Shown: positions 1 through 7,333 of the stretch, in pieces
How the letters are laid out: each line of letters begins with the position of its first letter
Numbering within the stretch: the first letter of the stretch is position 1
Assembly (NCBI GenBank): GCA_031290855.1
Contig: JAISLM010000163.1
Location: forward strand, 1-10,877
Source of the DNA: Spirochaetaceae bacterium
GTDB taxonomy: Bacteria; Spirochaetota; Spirochaetia; Treponematales; Breznakiellaceae
Reading direction: 5' to 3'
Length of the DNA: 10,877 nucleotides
Notes under the pieces: generated by a model
Databases searched by the model: none
Seen by the model: only the letters and a program-made list of their open reading frames with translations
Told to the model about the DNA's origin: nothing
Program-made: the position numbers and the translations under genes

Positions 1-244
1 AGTACAATATGTTGTTGTAGCCTTTTTTGTTCGCTTTTTCCCTTTCTGACCAGAAGGGGTGAACGTTTCCCCAGTGAATTAGAGCCTTTAGGGGGTGAAC
101 GAATCGCTCGTTATTGACACTATTTTCTGAAAAATTTGTAACTTTTGGCGGCGGCAGGGATGCCGCCATCTTTCATTTTCCGAGAATTTCGAGTTTTTAT
201 TGCACATAACTGAACGATACACGAAGTTCAGGCGGGGCCGACTT
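1..244. other. Left-edge intergenic stretch without a convincing gene
   Basis: I see no recognisable gene here. One + frame is open from base 1 to a TGA at 115-117 and could be the tail of an upstream gene, but its translation resembles no family I know. The 10-mer GGGGTGAACG occurs twice, at 56-65 and 92-101. CTGAAC and GTTCAG at about 210-231 can form a small hairpin just before the insertion-sequence remnant. The terminator-like hairpin at 150-178 is listed separately. Confidence 0.4.
150..178 (+). terminator. Terminator-like hairpin at left edge
   Basis: GGCGGCA (150-156) pairs with TGCCGCC (161-167) around a GGGA tetraloop, giving a 7-bp GC-rich stem. It is followed by the T-rich tail ATCTTTCATTTT. 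It would end a + strand transcript that begins left of the window. The T-run is interrupted, so this is a moderate call. Confidence 0.5.
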
Positions 245-1672
245 TGTCAAAAGTATATTAAGGCCTGTAGTTAAGAGGTGCGATACGCCGTTGGGTGAGC
301 ATTGAGGTGGAATTTACCAGTGGGGAAAGCCGCAGGCAAATGATATTGCCACCGGACAGCATAGAATACTACGCTGGGGACGGCAATTCCGTACGGGTAT
401 TGACGCGTATCGAGGCAGCCTTGATTTGGGAGCCCCGGGTTTTTCACGCTTGCGGCCCAATGATACCGGGAGACCCGTGTACGATCCCAAAGATTTGTCA
501 AAACTGTACGTATACGGATATACGGGCCGCGTCCGCCCGTCCAGGCGCCAGGAAAAGAAAGCGAAGCGGAATCCGGAAGTTATCCGGCCGCGGGGTAACC
601 TTTCCCCGAATCATAAAACTTATCGCTAATTTCCGGCATGGGAACGGGGAATACGCCTAAACGGGTATTCGGAAATTTCACGGGGATTGTGCGCGGGACC
701 CGGTTTATACGGGAAGTACCCGTTTGCTACAGGCGGGAGCAAGTCCAGGGCGGCGGGCGGCAAGGAACGCTGGCTCACTATGTGGAAACTGAAAAACCGG
801 ACAGCCCGGCTTGCGGCTCAAATTTAAGGATATATGAAGGACTTGTAGGAAAACTACGGAAAGGAGTACCGCGCCGGAGAAAGAACAGCCGGGGAGACAA
901 GGGGGATAGCGGAAGAATTATCGAAGTGTAAAGGGCGGTATGAAACATGCGCGGAAGACCCAGTGCGTAGCGAGGAGACGCAAAAATCGCTTGCCCGGCC
1001 CTGAAAACCGGTTAATGCCGGCCAAGGCAGGACGGAGGTTTGTCACGCCTGCGGACTGCGGCGGACGCGAAAAACAGGCCGGTTGCGGAGACTGAAGCCA
1101 CCAACGGGGGTACGGACAGGAAGCGGATTACGGCGGCGGACGAATGGACAAAAACGATATACGGAACATTGTCCTGTGTCCTATGGGAACCCGGATACGG
1201 GATTTTACAAAAATCCGCAAATCGGGGGTGTTTTACAACCGGAACGCGTGTAAAAGCCGCGCACGCAAACGCGCGAAGGAAGAAGGGGCCTCCGCCATCA
1301 GGTTCCTATGGCGGAGCAGCGTTTCTCCGCGGCATATAGCGATACGGGCCTGTTCGCCGGACAAATACGTATTAGGGCGGACAAAGAGCTGACGGGGCAA
1401 CGGAAGGGTATTGCCGGGCATCCGTTCGGGACGATAAAGCGGGGAAGTGGCGCGGGGTATTGCCTAACCCGCTTGTTGCGAAATGAGAGCAGGGAATTCC
1501 CGCCGGCTTTTCTTGCGTACAACATAAGGCTGGTAACCAGTATTCCGGGTTGCGGGAAACTGGCGGAATGTATGGCCGGGTAACCCCCCGCCGGCCTCCG
1601 TCCGGTAGAAAAGCGTAAACGTTTCCGTACTTACCCCGGCCACGTAATAACCTGGTGTGCAGGGTTTTGACA
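245..1672 (+). mobile_element. Decayed IS1182-family insertion sequence
   Basis: The stretch is filled by the remains of one IS1182-type transposase read on the + strand. An 8-base inverted pair, TGTCAAAA at 245-252 and TTTTGACA at 1665-1672, lies just outside the coding remains and gives an element of about 1.4 kb, a normal length for a transposase of about 450 residues. These are the only terminal repeats I can see. They are short, so the exact borders are uncertain. I could not identify a target-site duplication. With many frameshifts and lost catalytic residues, the element is certainly inactive on its own. Confidence 0.7.
295..1583 (+). pseudogene. IS1182-family transposase, multiply frameshifted
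   Basis: Reading across frames recovers the family's order of motifs. First comes an N-terminal LPPDSIEYYAGDGNSVRV segment (from about 340), then GFSRLRPNDTGRPVYDP with LYVYGYTGRVRPSRR (about 435-560), then NFRHGNG and KRVFGNFTG (about 630-680). Next are LYGK, GGSKSRA and GKERWLTMWKLKNR (about 700-800), TAADAKNRPVAETEATNG (about 1055-1110), CPMG with KIRKSGVFYNRNACKS (about 1180-1260), and finally GHPFGTIKR with AYNIRLVTSIPG (about 1419-1560). At least seven changes of frame and several stops separate these pieces. The first catalytic Asp (expected IDGSK) is Gly (GGC 732-734), and the catalytic Glu (expected VEHPFGTIKR) is Gly (GGG 1416-1418). The second Asp, in NGGTDRKRI, remains. The starting codon is unclear; GTG 295 is in frame with the N-terminal homology. 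Family assignment is from memory of IS1182 transposases and is firm because many motifs agree in order. Confidence 0.85.
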
Positions 1673-1916
1673 CGGACCGGAGCGCGGAGTCCCCGCAGCG
1701 GGGGCGGTGGAAGACATGGGGGAGACTTTCCCCGTACTTAATTATTGCTCTCCCTCTTGAAATTTACGGAAATCTCTGACAAATTTAGGGAAGGGTTGTT
1801 AGAAGTATCCTTGGATTTCAAAGAATTTCCACAAAATCTTAAAACGGAACTTGTTACACGGCAGCCGGTCAGGTTGTCGCGTCAGTCCATAATTTACTGT
1901 TAGGAGTGTTTTCTAA
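1673..1916 (+). other. fusA upstream region
   Basis: This stretch separates the insertion-sequence remnant from fusA. Two short hairpins lie near its left end: CCCCG/CGGGG at 1691-1703, and GGGGA/TCCCC at 1719-1733. Neither is followed by a clear T-run. The rest is AT-rich and should hold the fusA promoter, but I see no clean -35/-10 pair. AGGAG at 1902-1906, ten bases before the ATG at 1917, is the ribosome-binding site. I see no gene here. Confidence 0.5.
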
Positions 1917-4001
1917 ATGGGCGTCGATATAAAAAAGATGCGAAATATCGGAATCAGCGCGCACATCGATTCAGGCAAGACCACGTTGAGCGAGCGTATA
2001 CTGTTTTACTGCGATAAGATCCACGCGATACACGAGGTACGCGGAAAGGACGGCGTGGGCGCCACGATGGATCACATGGAACTGGAGAAGGAGCGCGGGA
2101 TCACGATCCAAAGCGCCGCGACACAGGTTACATGGAAAGACTATACGATCAATTTGATAGATACGCCCGGTCACGTCGACTTTACGATAGAGGTCGAGCG
2201 GTCATTGCGGGTTCTGGACGGCGCGATCCTCGTGCTTTGCGCAGTGGGCGGCGTCCAGTCCCAGTCTATCACAGTCGACAGGCAGCTTAAGCGATACCAC
2301 GTCCCCCGGATCGCGTTTGTCAACAAGTGCGACCGCACTGGGGCCAACCCGTTCAAGGTCTGCCTCCAGTTGCGCGAAAAGCTCGGCCTGAACGCGGTGC
2401 CGATCCAGATTCCGATAGGGCTGGAGGACAAGCTAGAAGGGATTGTAGACCTTGTGTCAATGAAGGCCGTGTACTTTGACGGGGACGCGGGCGAAAACAT
2501 TCGCTGCGCCGACATCCCCGCCCACCTCAAGGCGGACGCGGACAAGCGGCGCGACGAGCTTGTCGACGCGGTGTCGCTGTTTGACGACGAGCTTGCCGAA
2601 AAGTACCTGGAAGGCGAGGATATCCCGGAGGATCTCGTCCACCGCGCGATACGCGCCGGCACCTTGCAGGAAAATTTCGTGCCGGTGATGATGGGCTCGG
2701 CGTACAAGAACAAGGGTATCCAGAGTCTGCTTGACGGGGTCAGCAAGTATCTGCCCGACCCCACTGAAGTAAAAAACTACGCCCTCGACCTCGACAAAGA
2801 CGAGGCGCAGGTCGAGCTGTCCCCCACGGGAAACGCGCCGGTGGTCGCGCTCGGCTTCAAGCTGGAGGACGGGCAGTACGGCCAGCTTACCTACGTCCGG
2901 ATCTACCAGGGTTCCCTGAAAAAGGGCGACGAGCTGATGAACACCCGCGCACGGCGCAGGTTCAAGGTGGGCCGTCTTGTCCGTATGCACAGCGACCACA
3001 TGGAGGACATCGGCGAGGGCGCGCAGGGCGACATAGTCGCGCTGTTCGGCATAGAGTGCGCGTCCGGCGATACCTTCTGCGGCGGCGGCCTTAACTACGC
3101 GATGAGCTCGATGTTCGTGCCGGAACCCGTTATCTCGCTTGCGATCATGCCGAAAGACAAGAAGTCCGCCGACCAGATGGCGAAGGCACTCGGCCGCTTC
3201 ACGCGGGAAGACCCCACCTTCCAGACCTTCGTTGACCCCGAGTCGAACCAGACGATCATCAAGGGGATGGGCGAGCTTCACCTTGACGTGTACATAGAGC
3301 GGATGCGCCGCGAGTACAAGTGCGAGGTGGAGACGGGGATGCCGCAGGTCGCCTACCGCGAGACGATCACGGCGCGGGCGGACTTCAACTACACGCACAA
3401 GAAGCAGACGGGCGGCGCGGGCCAGTACGGGCGCGTGGCCGGCTACATGGAGCCTTACGCGGACGGCGATTACGAGTTCGTCGACAGCATCAAGGGCGGG
3501 ACGATACCGACCGAATTCGTGCCGAGCTGCGATAAGGGCTTTCGCCAGGCGATACAGAAGGGCAGTCTGATCGGCTTCCCCATCGTGAACATACGCTGCT
3601 GCATCAACGACGGCCAGTCCCACCCCGTCGATTCAAGCGACATCGCGTTCCAGCAGGCGGCAATCGGCGCGTTCCGCGAGGGCTACAACAAGGCCCGGCC
3701 ATGCATCCTTGAGCCGATAATGAAGGTCTCCGTCGAAGGCCCCACCGAGTTCCAGGGTAACATATTCGCAAGCCTGAACCAGCGGCGCGGCATCATCAAC
3801 GCCTCAAGCGAGGACGGCGCGTTCTCCCGCGTCGAGGCGGAAGTCCCGCTCAGCGCGATGTTCGGCTACTCGACCGACCTCCGCTCCATGACCCAGGGCA
3901 AGGCCGAGTTCTCGATGGAATTCCTGAAGTACGGCAAAGTCCCCCAAAGTATCAGCGAACAGTTGATAAAAGAATACGCCGAAAAACGCAAAAACCGCTG
4001 A
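1917..4001 (+). CDS. fusA: Elongation factor G, spirochaete/mitochondrial EF-G1 type
   Basis: This cytosolic translational GTPase drives movement of tRNA and mRNA through the ribosome after peptide bond formation. At 694 residues it is full length for the family. The GTPase motifs are intact: AHIDSGKT (15-22), the switch I threonine in ERGITI (about 59-64), DTPGH (82-86), NKCD (136-139) and GSAYKNKG (around 260). Domain II, a GMGELHLDVY-type segment and the C-terminal domains (ending near PLSAMFGYSTDLRSMTQG) follow in the normal order. HEVRGKDGVGATMD at 39-52 replaces the shorter HDG.ATMD of ordinary bacterial EF-G. This is the hallmark of the spdEFG1/mitochondrial EF-G1 group, in which translocation and ribosome recycling are known to be split between two paralogues. 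A second EF-G elsewhere in the genome is therefore expected. The ATG has an AGGAG ten bases upstream. No strong terminator follows immediately; the hairpin at 4140-4176 may also stop this transcript. Confidence 0.96.
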   Translation: MGVDIKKMRNIGISAHIDSGKTTLSERILFYCDKIHAIHEVRGKDGVGATMDHMELEKERGITIQSAATQVTWKDYTINLIDTPGHVDFTIEVERSLRVLDGAILVLCAVGGVQSQSITVDRQLKRYHVPRIAFVNKCDRTGANPFKVCLQLREKLGLNAVPIQIPIGLEDKLEGIVDLVSMKAVYFDGDAGENIRCADIPAHLKADADKRRDELVDAVSLFDDELAEKYLEGEDIPEDLVHRAIRAGTLQENFVPVMMGSAYKNKGIQSLLDGVSKYLPDPTEVKNYALDLDKDEAQVELSPTGNAPVVALGFKLEDGQYGQLTYVRIYQGSLKKGDELMNTRARRRFKVGRLVRMHSDHMEDIGEGAQGDIVALFGIECASGDTFCGGGLNYAMSSMFVPEPVISLAIMPKDKKSADQMAKALGRFTREDPTFQTFVDPESNQTIIKGMGELHLDVYIERMRREYKCEVETGMPQVAYRETITARADFNYTHKKQTGGAGQYGRVAGYMEPYADGDYEFVDSIKGGTIPTEFVPSCDKGFRQAIQKGSLIGFPIVNIRCCINDGQSHPVDSSDIAFQQAAIGAFREGYNKARPCILEPIMKVSVEGPTEFQGNIFASLNQRRGIINASSEDGAFSRVEAEVPLSAMFGYSTDLRSMTQGKAEFSMEFLKYGKVPQSISEQLIKEYAEKRKNR

Positions 4002-4139
4002 ACCGCCCCGCCAGCGGGATCTTACATACAGGTAGATTCGTGAGCAAGCCGCGCGGCGGGCGTGTTTTGCCAGGTCAGGCGGCCCAACGGTGGATGTTGC
4101 GGCGCTACCCTGACAGTACGGATACATAAGGTGTGGCGC

Positions 4140-4176
4140 AAAAAAACGGCGCGGGTCAATCTTTTGAACCGCGCCG
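4140..4176 (-). terminator. Intrinsic terminator of the amtB-glnB operon
   Basis: On the - strand, CGGCGCGG (4176-4169) pairs with CCGCGCCG (4154-4147), an 8-bp GC stem with two more pairs beyond one mismatch. A run of seven T follows (4146-4140). It begins 31 bases after the glnB stop codon. Its position between convergent genes means it may also slow + strand transcription from fusA, but the + side tail is poorer in T. Confidence 0.85.
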
Positions 4177-4206
4177 CCCACACCATGCTTTTTATGATTT
4201 TACGGA

Positions 4207-4548
4207 TTAGCCGATAGCCTCCGGGCCGTTTTCCCCGGTACGGATGCGTATGGTTTCTTCAATAGGTAAAATGAATATTTTGCCGTCCCCTATTTCGCCC
4301 GAGCGCGCGCCTTTTATTATCGCGTCCACGGTCGGCTTCACGAAGCCGTCGTTTACGGCGACCTCGATACGCACTTTTTTCAACAGGTTCACTTCTATTT
4401 CGACGCCCCGGTAATGTTCGGTATAACCTTTTTGCTGTCCGCAGCCGAGCGCATTGGTTACCGAAAGTTTGTAAACCTCCGCCTTGTACAGTTCCTTCTT
4501 TACATCGTTCAGCGCATGGGGTTGAATGTACGCTACTATTAATTTCAT
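4207..4548 (-). CDS. glnB: PII nitrogen regulatory protein (GlnB/GlnK type)
   Basis: This small trimeric signal protein binds ATP/ADP and 2-oxoglutarate and controls partners such as the AmtB channel. At 113 residues it has the normal length. The T-loop region reads GCGQQKGYTEHYRGVEIEV (35-53), with Gln39 and Lys58, the 2-oxoglutarate contacts, present. The B-loop region is GEIGDGKIF, and IRIRTGE supplies the C-terminal phosphate-binding arginines. Tyr46 is kept, but position 51, the uridylylated tyrosine of enteric PII, is Ile. Control by uridylylation at that site is therefore not possible, and regulation probably rests on ligands alone. Position 9, Lys in E. coli GlnB, is Gln. The ATG is preceded by AGGAGG at 4554-4559, which overlaps the amtB stop codon, so translation of the two genes is probably coupled. 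Adjacency to amtB suggests a GlnK-like role; the sequence alone cannot separate GlnB from GlnK. Confidence 0.95.
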   Translation of the reverse strand: MKLIVAYIQPHALNDVKKELYKAEVYKLSVTNALGCGQQKGYTEHYRGVEIEVNLLKKVRIEVAVNDGFVKPTVDAIIKGARSGEIGDGKIFILPIEETIRIRTGENGPEAIG

Positions 4549-4558
4549 CGCCGCCTCC

Positions 4559-5917
4559 TTAGGTATTGCTGAATATCTGGAAGCCCGCGTAGGCGTCCGC
4601 CTTGTGTTCGCTCAGATCGAGACCGATCATCTCGGTCTTCGTACTGACCCGCAGCCCCGTGATCGCCTTGATGATTAAGAACAGGATCAGGCTGAGTACG
4701 GCGGCCCAGGCTCCTACCGCCAGGACGCCGATCGCCTGAATTCCCAGTTGGCTAAGTCCGCCGCCGTGGAGGAGGCCGATCACCCCGTCACCGGGCGCGT
4801 TGGCCCAGATCCCGACCGCCAGCGTACCCCAGATGCCGCAGACAAGGTGGACGGAACTTGCGCCGACCGGATCGTCTATCTTCAGCACCTTGTCGATAAA
4901 TTCGACGGCGAGGACGACCAGTAAGCCGGCTATGAGGCCGATCACGATCGCCGCGCCGGGGGAAACCACCGCGCATGGGGCCGTGATGCCGACAAGGCCC
5001 GCCAAAAGGCCGTTCAGCGTCATAGAAGCGTCCGGTTTCTTGAACCAGAGCCACGAGAGTACCAGCGCGCCTACCGCGCCCGCCGATGCCGCAAGACAAG
5101 TGGTCACGCAGACGCGGGCTATCGCCAGTCCGCTCCAGATGCCGCCGCCGCCCGCCGTCGCGATGCCGGTGGAAGCGCCGTTAAAGCCGAACCACCCGAA
5201 GAAAAGCAGGAGGACGCCCAGGGCCGCGTAAGGGATGTTGTGTCCCGGAAAGGCCTTGACGCTTATCTTGCCGTCCGGGCCTTTGATGTACTTGCCCAGA
5301 CGGGGACCCACTACGAGCGCGCCCATCAGCGCCGCCCAGCCGCCTACCGAGTGGACGACCGTGGAACCGGCGAAGTCATGGAAGCCGAGGCTGGCGAGCC
5401 AGCCGCCGCCCCAGACCCAGTGGCCGGAAACGGGGTAAATAACCGCGGAGATGAAGCAGGTGTAGATCAGGTAGGACTTGAACTGAGTCCGTTCCGCCAT
5501 AGCGCCTGAAACTATCGTCGCCGCAGTCGCCGCAAAGACGACCTGAAAGAACCAGCTCTTGTAAAAGCCGCCTTCTTCCACGCCCAGTATCATCGGCCCG
5601 TTGAAAAATTGGGTTGTTCCGATAAGACCGGCCAGGTCATCGCCGTACATCAAGCCCCAGCCTATGGCCCAGTATACGATAGCGCCGAAACAGAAATCCA
5701 TCACGTTCTTCATCGTGATGTTCGTGGCGTTTTTCGCACGGGTAAGCCCTGTTTCGAGAAGGGCAAAACCGGCCTGCATGATGAATACAAGGATGGCCCC
5801 AACGAAAAGCCAGACCGTATCCAGCGCGTTTTCTATTGTCCATCCGTCCTGTGCAAAGAGGGAACCGGCTATAACCAGCCCCATCAATACAGCCGCAATC
5901 AACTTTTTTTTTCGCAT
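4559..5917 (-). CDS. amtB: Ammonium transporter AmtB
   Basis: This inner-membrane channel brings ammonium into the cell, and PII proteins can block it. The 452-residue product starts with a basic signal peptide (MRKKK, hydrophobic core, LFAQ around 20-23), followed by about eleven membrane segments. Family hallmarks are present: QAGFALLETGLTRAKNA (48-64), the SGHWVWGGGWL segment (164-174), DFAGSTVVHSVGG with Asp181 and His189, and VHLVCGIWG with His357. His189 and His357 form the twin-histidine pore pair. The tail LRVSTKTEMIGLDLSEH (422-438) is the conserved cytosolic end that helps bind PII. AGGAGG lies four bases before the ATG, and a sigma-54 promoter sits 37 bases upstream of the start. 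glnB follows after ten bases. The amtB-first order is the reverse of the enteric glnK-amtB operon. Confidence 0.97.
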   Translation of the reverse strand: MRKKKLIAAVLMGLVIAGSLFAQDGWTIENALDTVWLFVGAILVFIMQAGFALLETGLTRAKNATNITMKNVMDFCFGAIVYWAIGWGLMYGDDLAGLIGTTQFFNGPMILGVEEGGFYKSWFFQVVFAATAATIVSGAMAERTQFKSYLIYTCFISAVIYPVSGHWVWGGGWLASLGFHDFAGSTVVHSVGGWAALMGALVVGPRLGKYIKGPDGKISVKAFPGHNIPYAALGVLLLFFGWFGFNGASTGIATAGGGGIWSGLAIARVCVTTCLAASAGAVGALVLSWLWFKKPDASMTLNGLLAGLVGITAPCAVVSPGAAIVIGLIAGLLVVLAVEFIDKVLKIDDPVGASSVHLVCGIWGTLAVGIWANAPGDGVIGLLHGGGLSQLGIQAIGVLAVGAWAAVLSLILFLIIKAITGLRVSTKTEMIGLDLSEHKADAYAGFQIFSNT

Positions 5918-5953
5918 TTTTCCTCCTGCGAGATTTTTTTCTATGAATAATTA

Positions 5954-5970
5954 AGCAAAGAACGTGCCAA
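5954..5970 (-). promoter_or_regulatory. Sigma-54 (RpoN) promoter of amtB-glnB
   Basis: On the - strand the sequence is TTGGCACGTTCTTTGCT, which matches the sigma-54 consensus YTGGCACG-N4-TTGCW at every fixed position. The -12 C lies at 5955, so transcription should start near 5943 and leave a leader of about 26 bases before the amtB ATG. This points to control by an NtrC-like activator under nitrogen limitation. I did not find a convincing NtrC-type enhancer palindrome upstream. Confidence 0.88.
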
Positions 5971-6381
5971 TCCGCCGCGTAACCTGTAAATTAAGGGAAA
6001 AATGATGATCAGAAGGGGAAGAGGCTTAACTTAATCCGCCGTCTTTTCGTAAAAATCAAAGAATTTTTCGTGCAGACGACCTCCGTACGGTATTACCCCC
6101 GGTGGCTTGAGCTCGTCCCGGCCCGCGCCCTTACCACGCCGCCGTTCCACAGCCTATACCCAGTACAATTTTGTAGATAAAAACAAATTTTATACATAAC
6201 AGTATGATTATTTCTTAAACAGATAAAAACATACCGCCGTGTGGATCATTCGGATATCAAACATTCCTTTATGCCGCGCTTCCCGTAGTCAAATCTGACT
6301 CCTGCCTTGTAGAGCTTCTTGCCGCGTTCCTGCCAGGCGGCAGGGAATCCTTACAGTAAATCCGGGCAAGCGCGTCCCGCG
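5971..6381. other. Intergenic region between divergent amtB and lipoprotein genes
   Basis: I find no gene in this stretch. It must hold the enhancer sites expected for the sigma-54 promoter, but none could be recognised. The part 6165-6235 is AT-rich and carries the 11-mer AGATAAAAACA twice (6175-6185 and 6221-6231), which could be a binding or bending region. CCTGCC at 6329-6334 pairs with GGCAGG at 6339-6344 around the loop AGGC. This hairpin is not followed by a T-run. Confidence 0.4.
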
Positions 6382-6403
6382 CGCCTGTGGTCGACCACTG
6401 GCG
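6382..6403. promoter_or_regulatory. 22-base imperfect palindrome, candidate operator
   Basis: The core GTGGTCGACCAC (6387-6398) is a perfect 12-base palindrome. The symmetry extends to 22 bases with one symmetric T/T mismatch (6386/6399). It is centred 53 bases before the lipoprotein ATG. TATAAC at 6420-6425 could be a -10 element and has no good -35 partner, which would place the palindrome about 40 bases before the start of transcription, a common position for an activator site. The role is inference. Confidence 0.5.
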
Positions 6404-6445
6404 GCAGCGGCGGTTTCCGTATAACATTAAAGCAGTGTTGTATAG

Positions 6446-7321
6446 ATGAAAGCGTCTATTTATTTATTGTTTGCGCTTATCTTCGCCCTGTTCACGGAGT
6501 CCTGCAAGAATTTTTCCGGGCTTGTGAACGATGCCGGACGTGTGCTGGACGGATCGGCCTTTGACGAAAAAACAATAAAAACGTATAAGTCTGCCGATAA
6601 AAGCCTCTCTGTGCGGCTGGTTTCCACGAAAGACGGCGACAGGCAGATCGTATTCGTACTGAACAGAGTGCCTTTTGTGCAATTCTACTGTACCGAGCCG
6701 GATCAAACGGGCCTCTTTTTTATCACCCGTGTACATTTCCTCTTTAGCAGCGCCGGCGGCTGGCTGGAAGGCGACGCCGCCGTTTCGGGTACGGGCCTCA
6801 TCGTTGAAACCGCCTCCCCGTCCGGCGGGAACACGACCGAATTTTCACTTCAGGGGCCTGTAAGCTTCACCGCAATTACGCGGGGCGGCATAAGGCGCTA
6901 CGACAAACGGCTCTATGGCCGTCGCGCGCTTGCCGAACTCCGTAACCGCGAGGAAAGGATACGCCTCGTTACCAGGTGGATGAAGGAACAGTCGCCCCCG
7001 GCGCTGCTGGCATCCCCTCATGACTTTGAAAATTACTGGCGGCCAGTCCTGCTGCCGGAAACCGTCGGTAAAAAGCTGCGTCCGCCGCGCTACACCGAAC
7101 TGAGCGCGGCGCAAAACGAAAGTAATGCATATTCCTTTGGCGGAGATATAAAATGGAATACCGCTTATACGAAGGAACTTTTTCCGGAACATCTTCGCCA
7201 GCTTAGAGACGGCGGCAGCCTGCTCCGAGACTGGGAAGAGGCGGCATTATGGTTTTATGCTGATTATTTTTGGAATACTATAATTAGGGACTTATGTGAA
7301 AAACACTATTTGAACCAGTAA
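6446..7321 (+). CDS. Predicted lipoprotein of unknown function
   Basis: The 291-residue product opens with a short hydrophobic signal (KASIYLLFALIFALF) ending in TESC, with Cys20 as the likely lipidated residue. This is a loose lipobox, as spirochaetes allow. It is therefore probably anchored in a membrane facing the periplasm. The mature part has an acidic/basic mix rich in beta-type segments (about 55-150, for example SVRLVSTKDGDRQIVFVL) and then a more helical, Trp- and Tyr-rich C-terminal half (about 170-291, with NYWRP and WEEAALWFYADYFWNTII). I recognise no domain. The start is the ATG that gives the signal peptide; no good ribosome-binding site precedes it. The stop codon is part of the AAGGAG that serves the next gene, so the two are surely co-transcribed. 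Confidence 0.85.
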   Translation: MKASIYLLFALIFALFTESCKNFSGLVNDAGRVLDGSAFDEKTIKTYKSADKSLSVRLVSTKDGDRQIVFVLNRVPFVQFYCTEPDQTGLFFITRVHFLFSSAGGWLEGDAAVSGTGLIVETASPSGGNTTEFSLQGPVSFTAITRGGIRRYDKRLYGRRALAELRNREERIRLVTRWMKEQSPPALLASPHDFENYWRPVLLPETVGKKLRPPRYTELSAAQNESNAYSFGGDIKWNTAYTKELFPEHLRQLRDGGSLLRDWEEAALWFYADYFWNTIIRDLCEKHYLNQ

Positions 7322-7333
7322 GGAGCTGTTATT

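Noticed and set aside
1..117. Tail of a gene in the frame open from base 1 to the TGA at 115-117
   Set aside because: Only 38 codons, with no recognisable family and composition that does not look coding; it could still be a true gene end.
271..290. Group II intron 5' end, suggested by GTGCGATACGCC near 278
   Set aside because: No domain V or intron-encoded reverse transcriptase follows; the downstream sequence is an IS1182 transposase remnant.
2457..3623. Long open frame of 388 codons on the - strand inside fusA
   Set aside because: It is antisense to a fully conserved EF-G and comes from GC-rich third positions; no homology or ribosome-binding site is seen.
4002..4139. tRNA or small RNA between fusA and glnB
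   Set aside because: No cloverleaf or promoter could be found; only a weak CCCG/CGGG hairpin lies after the fusA stop.
6319..6564. Open frame of 81 codons overlapping the lipoprotein start
   Set aside because: It has no ribosome-binding site or known family and overlaps the lipoprotein in another frame.
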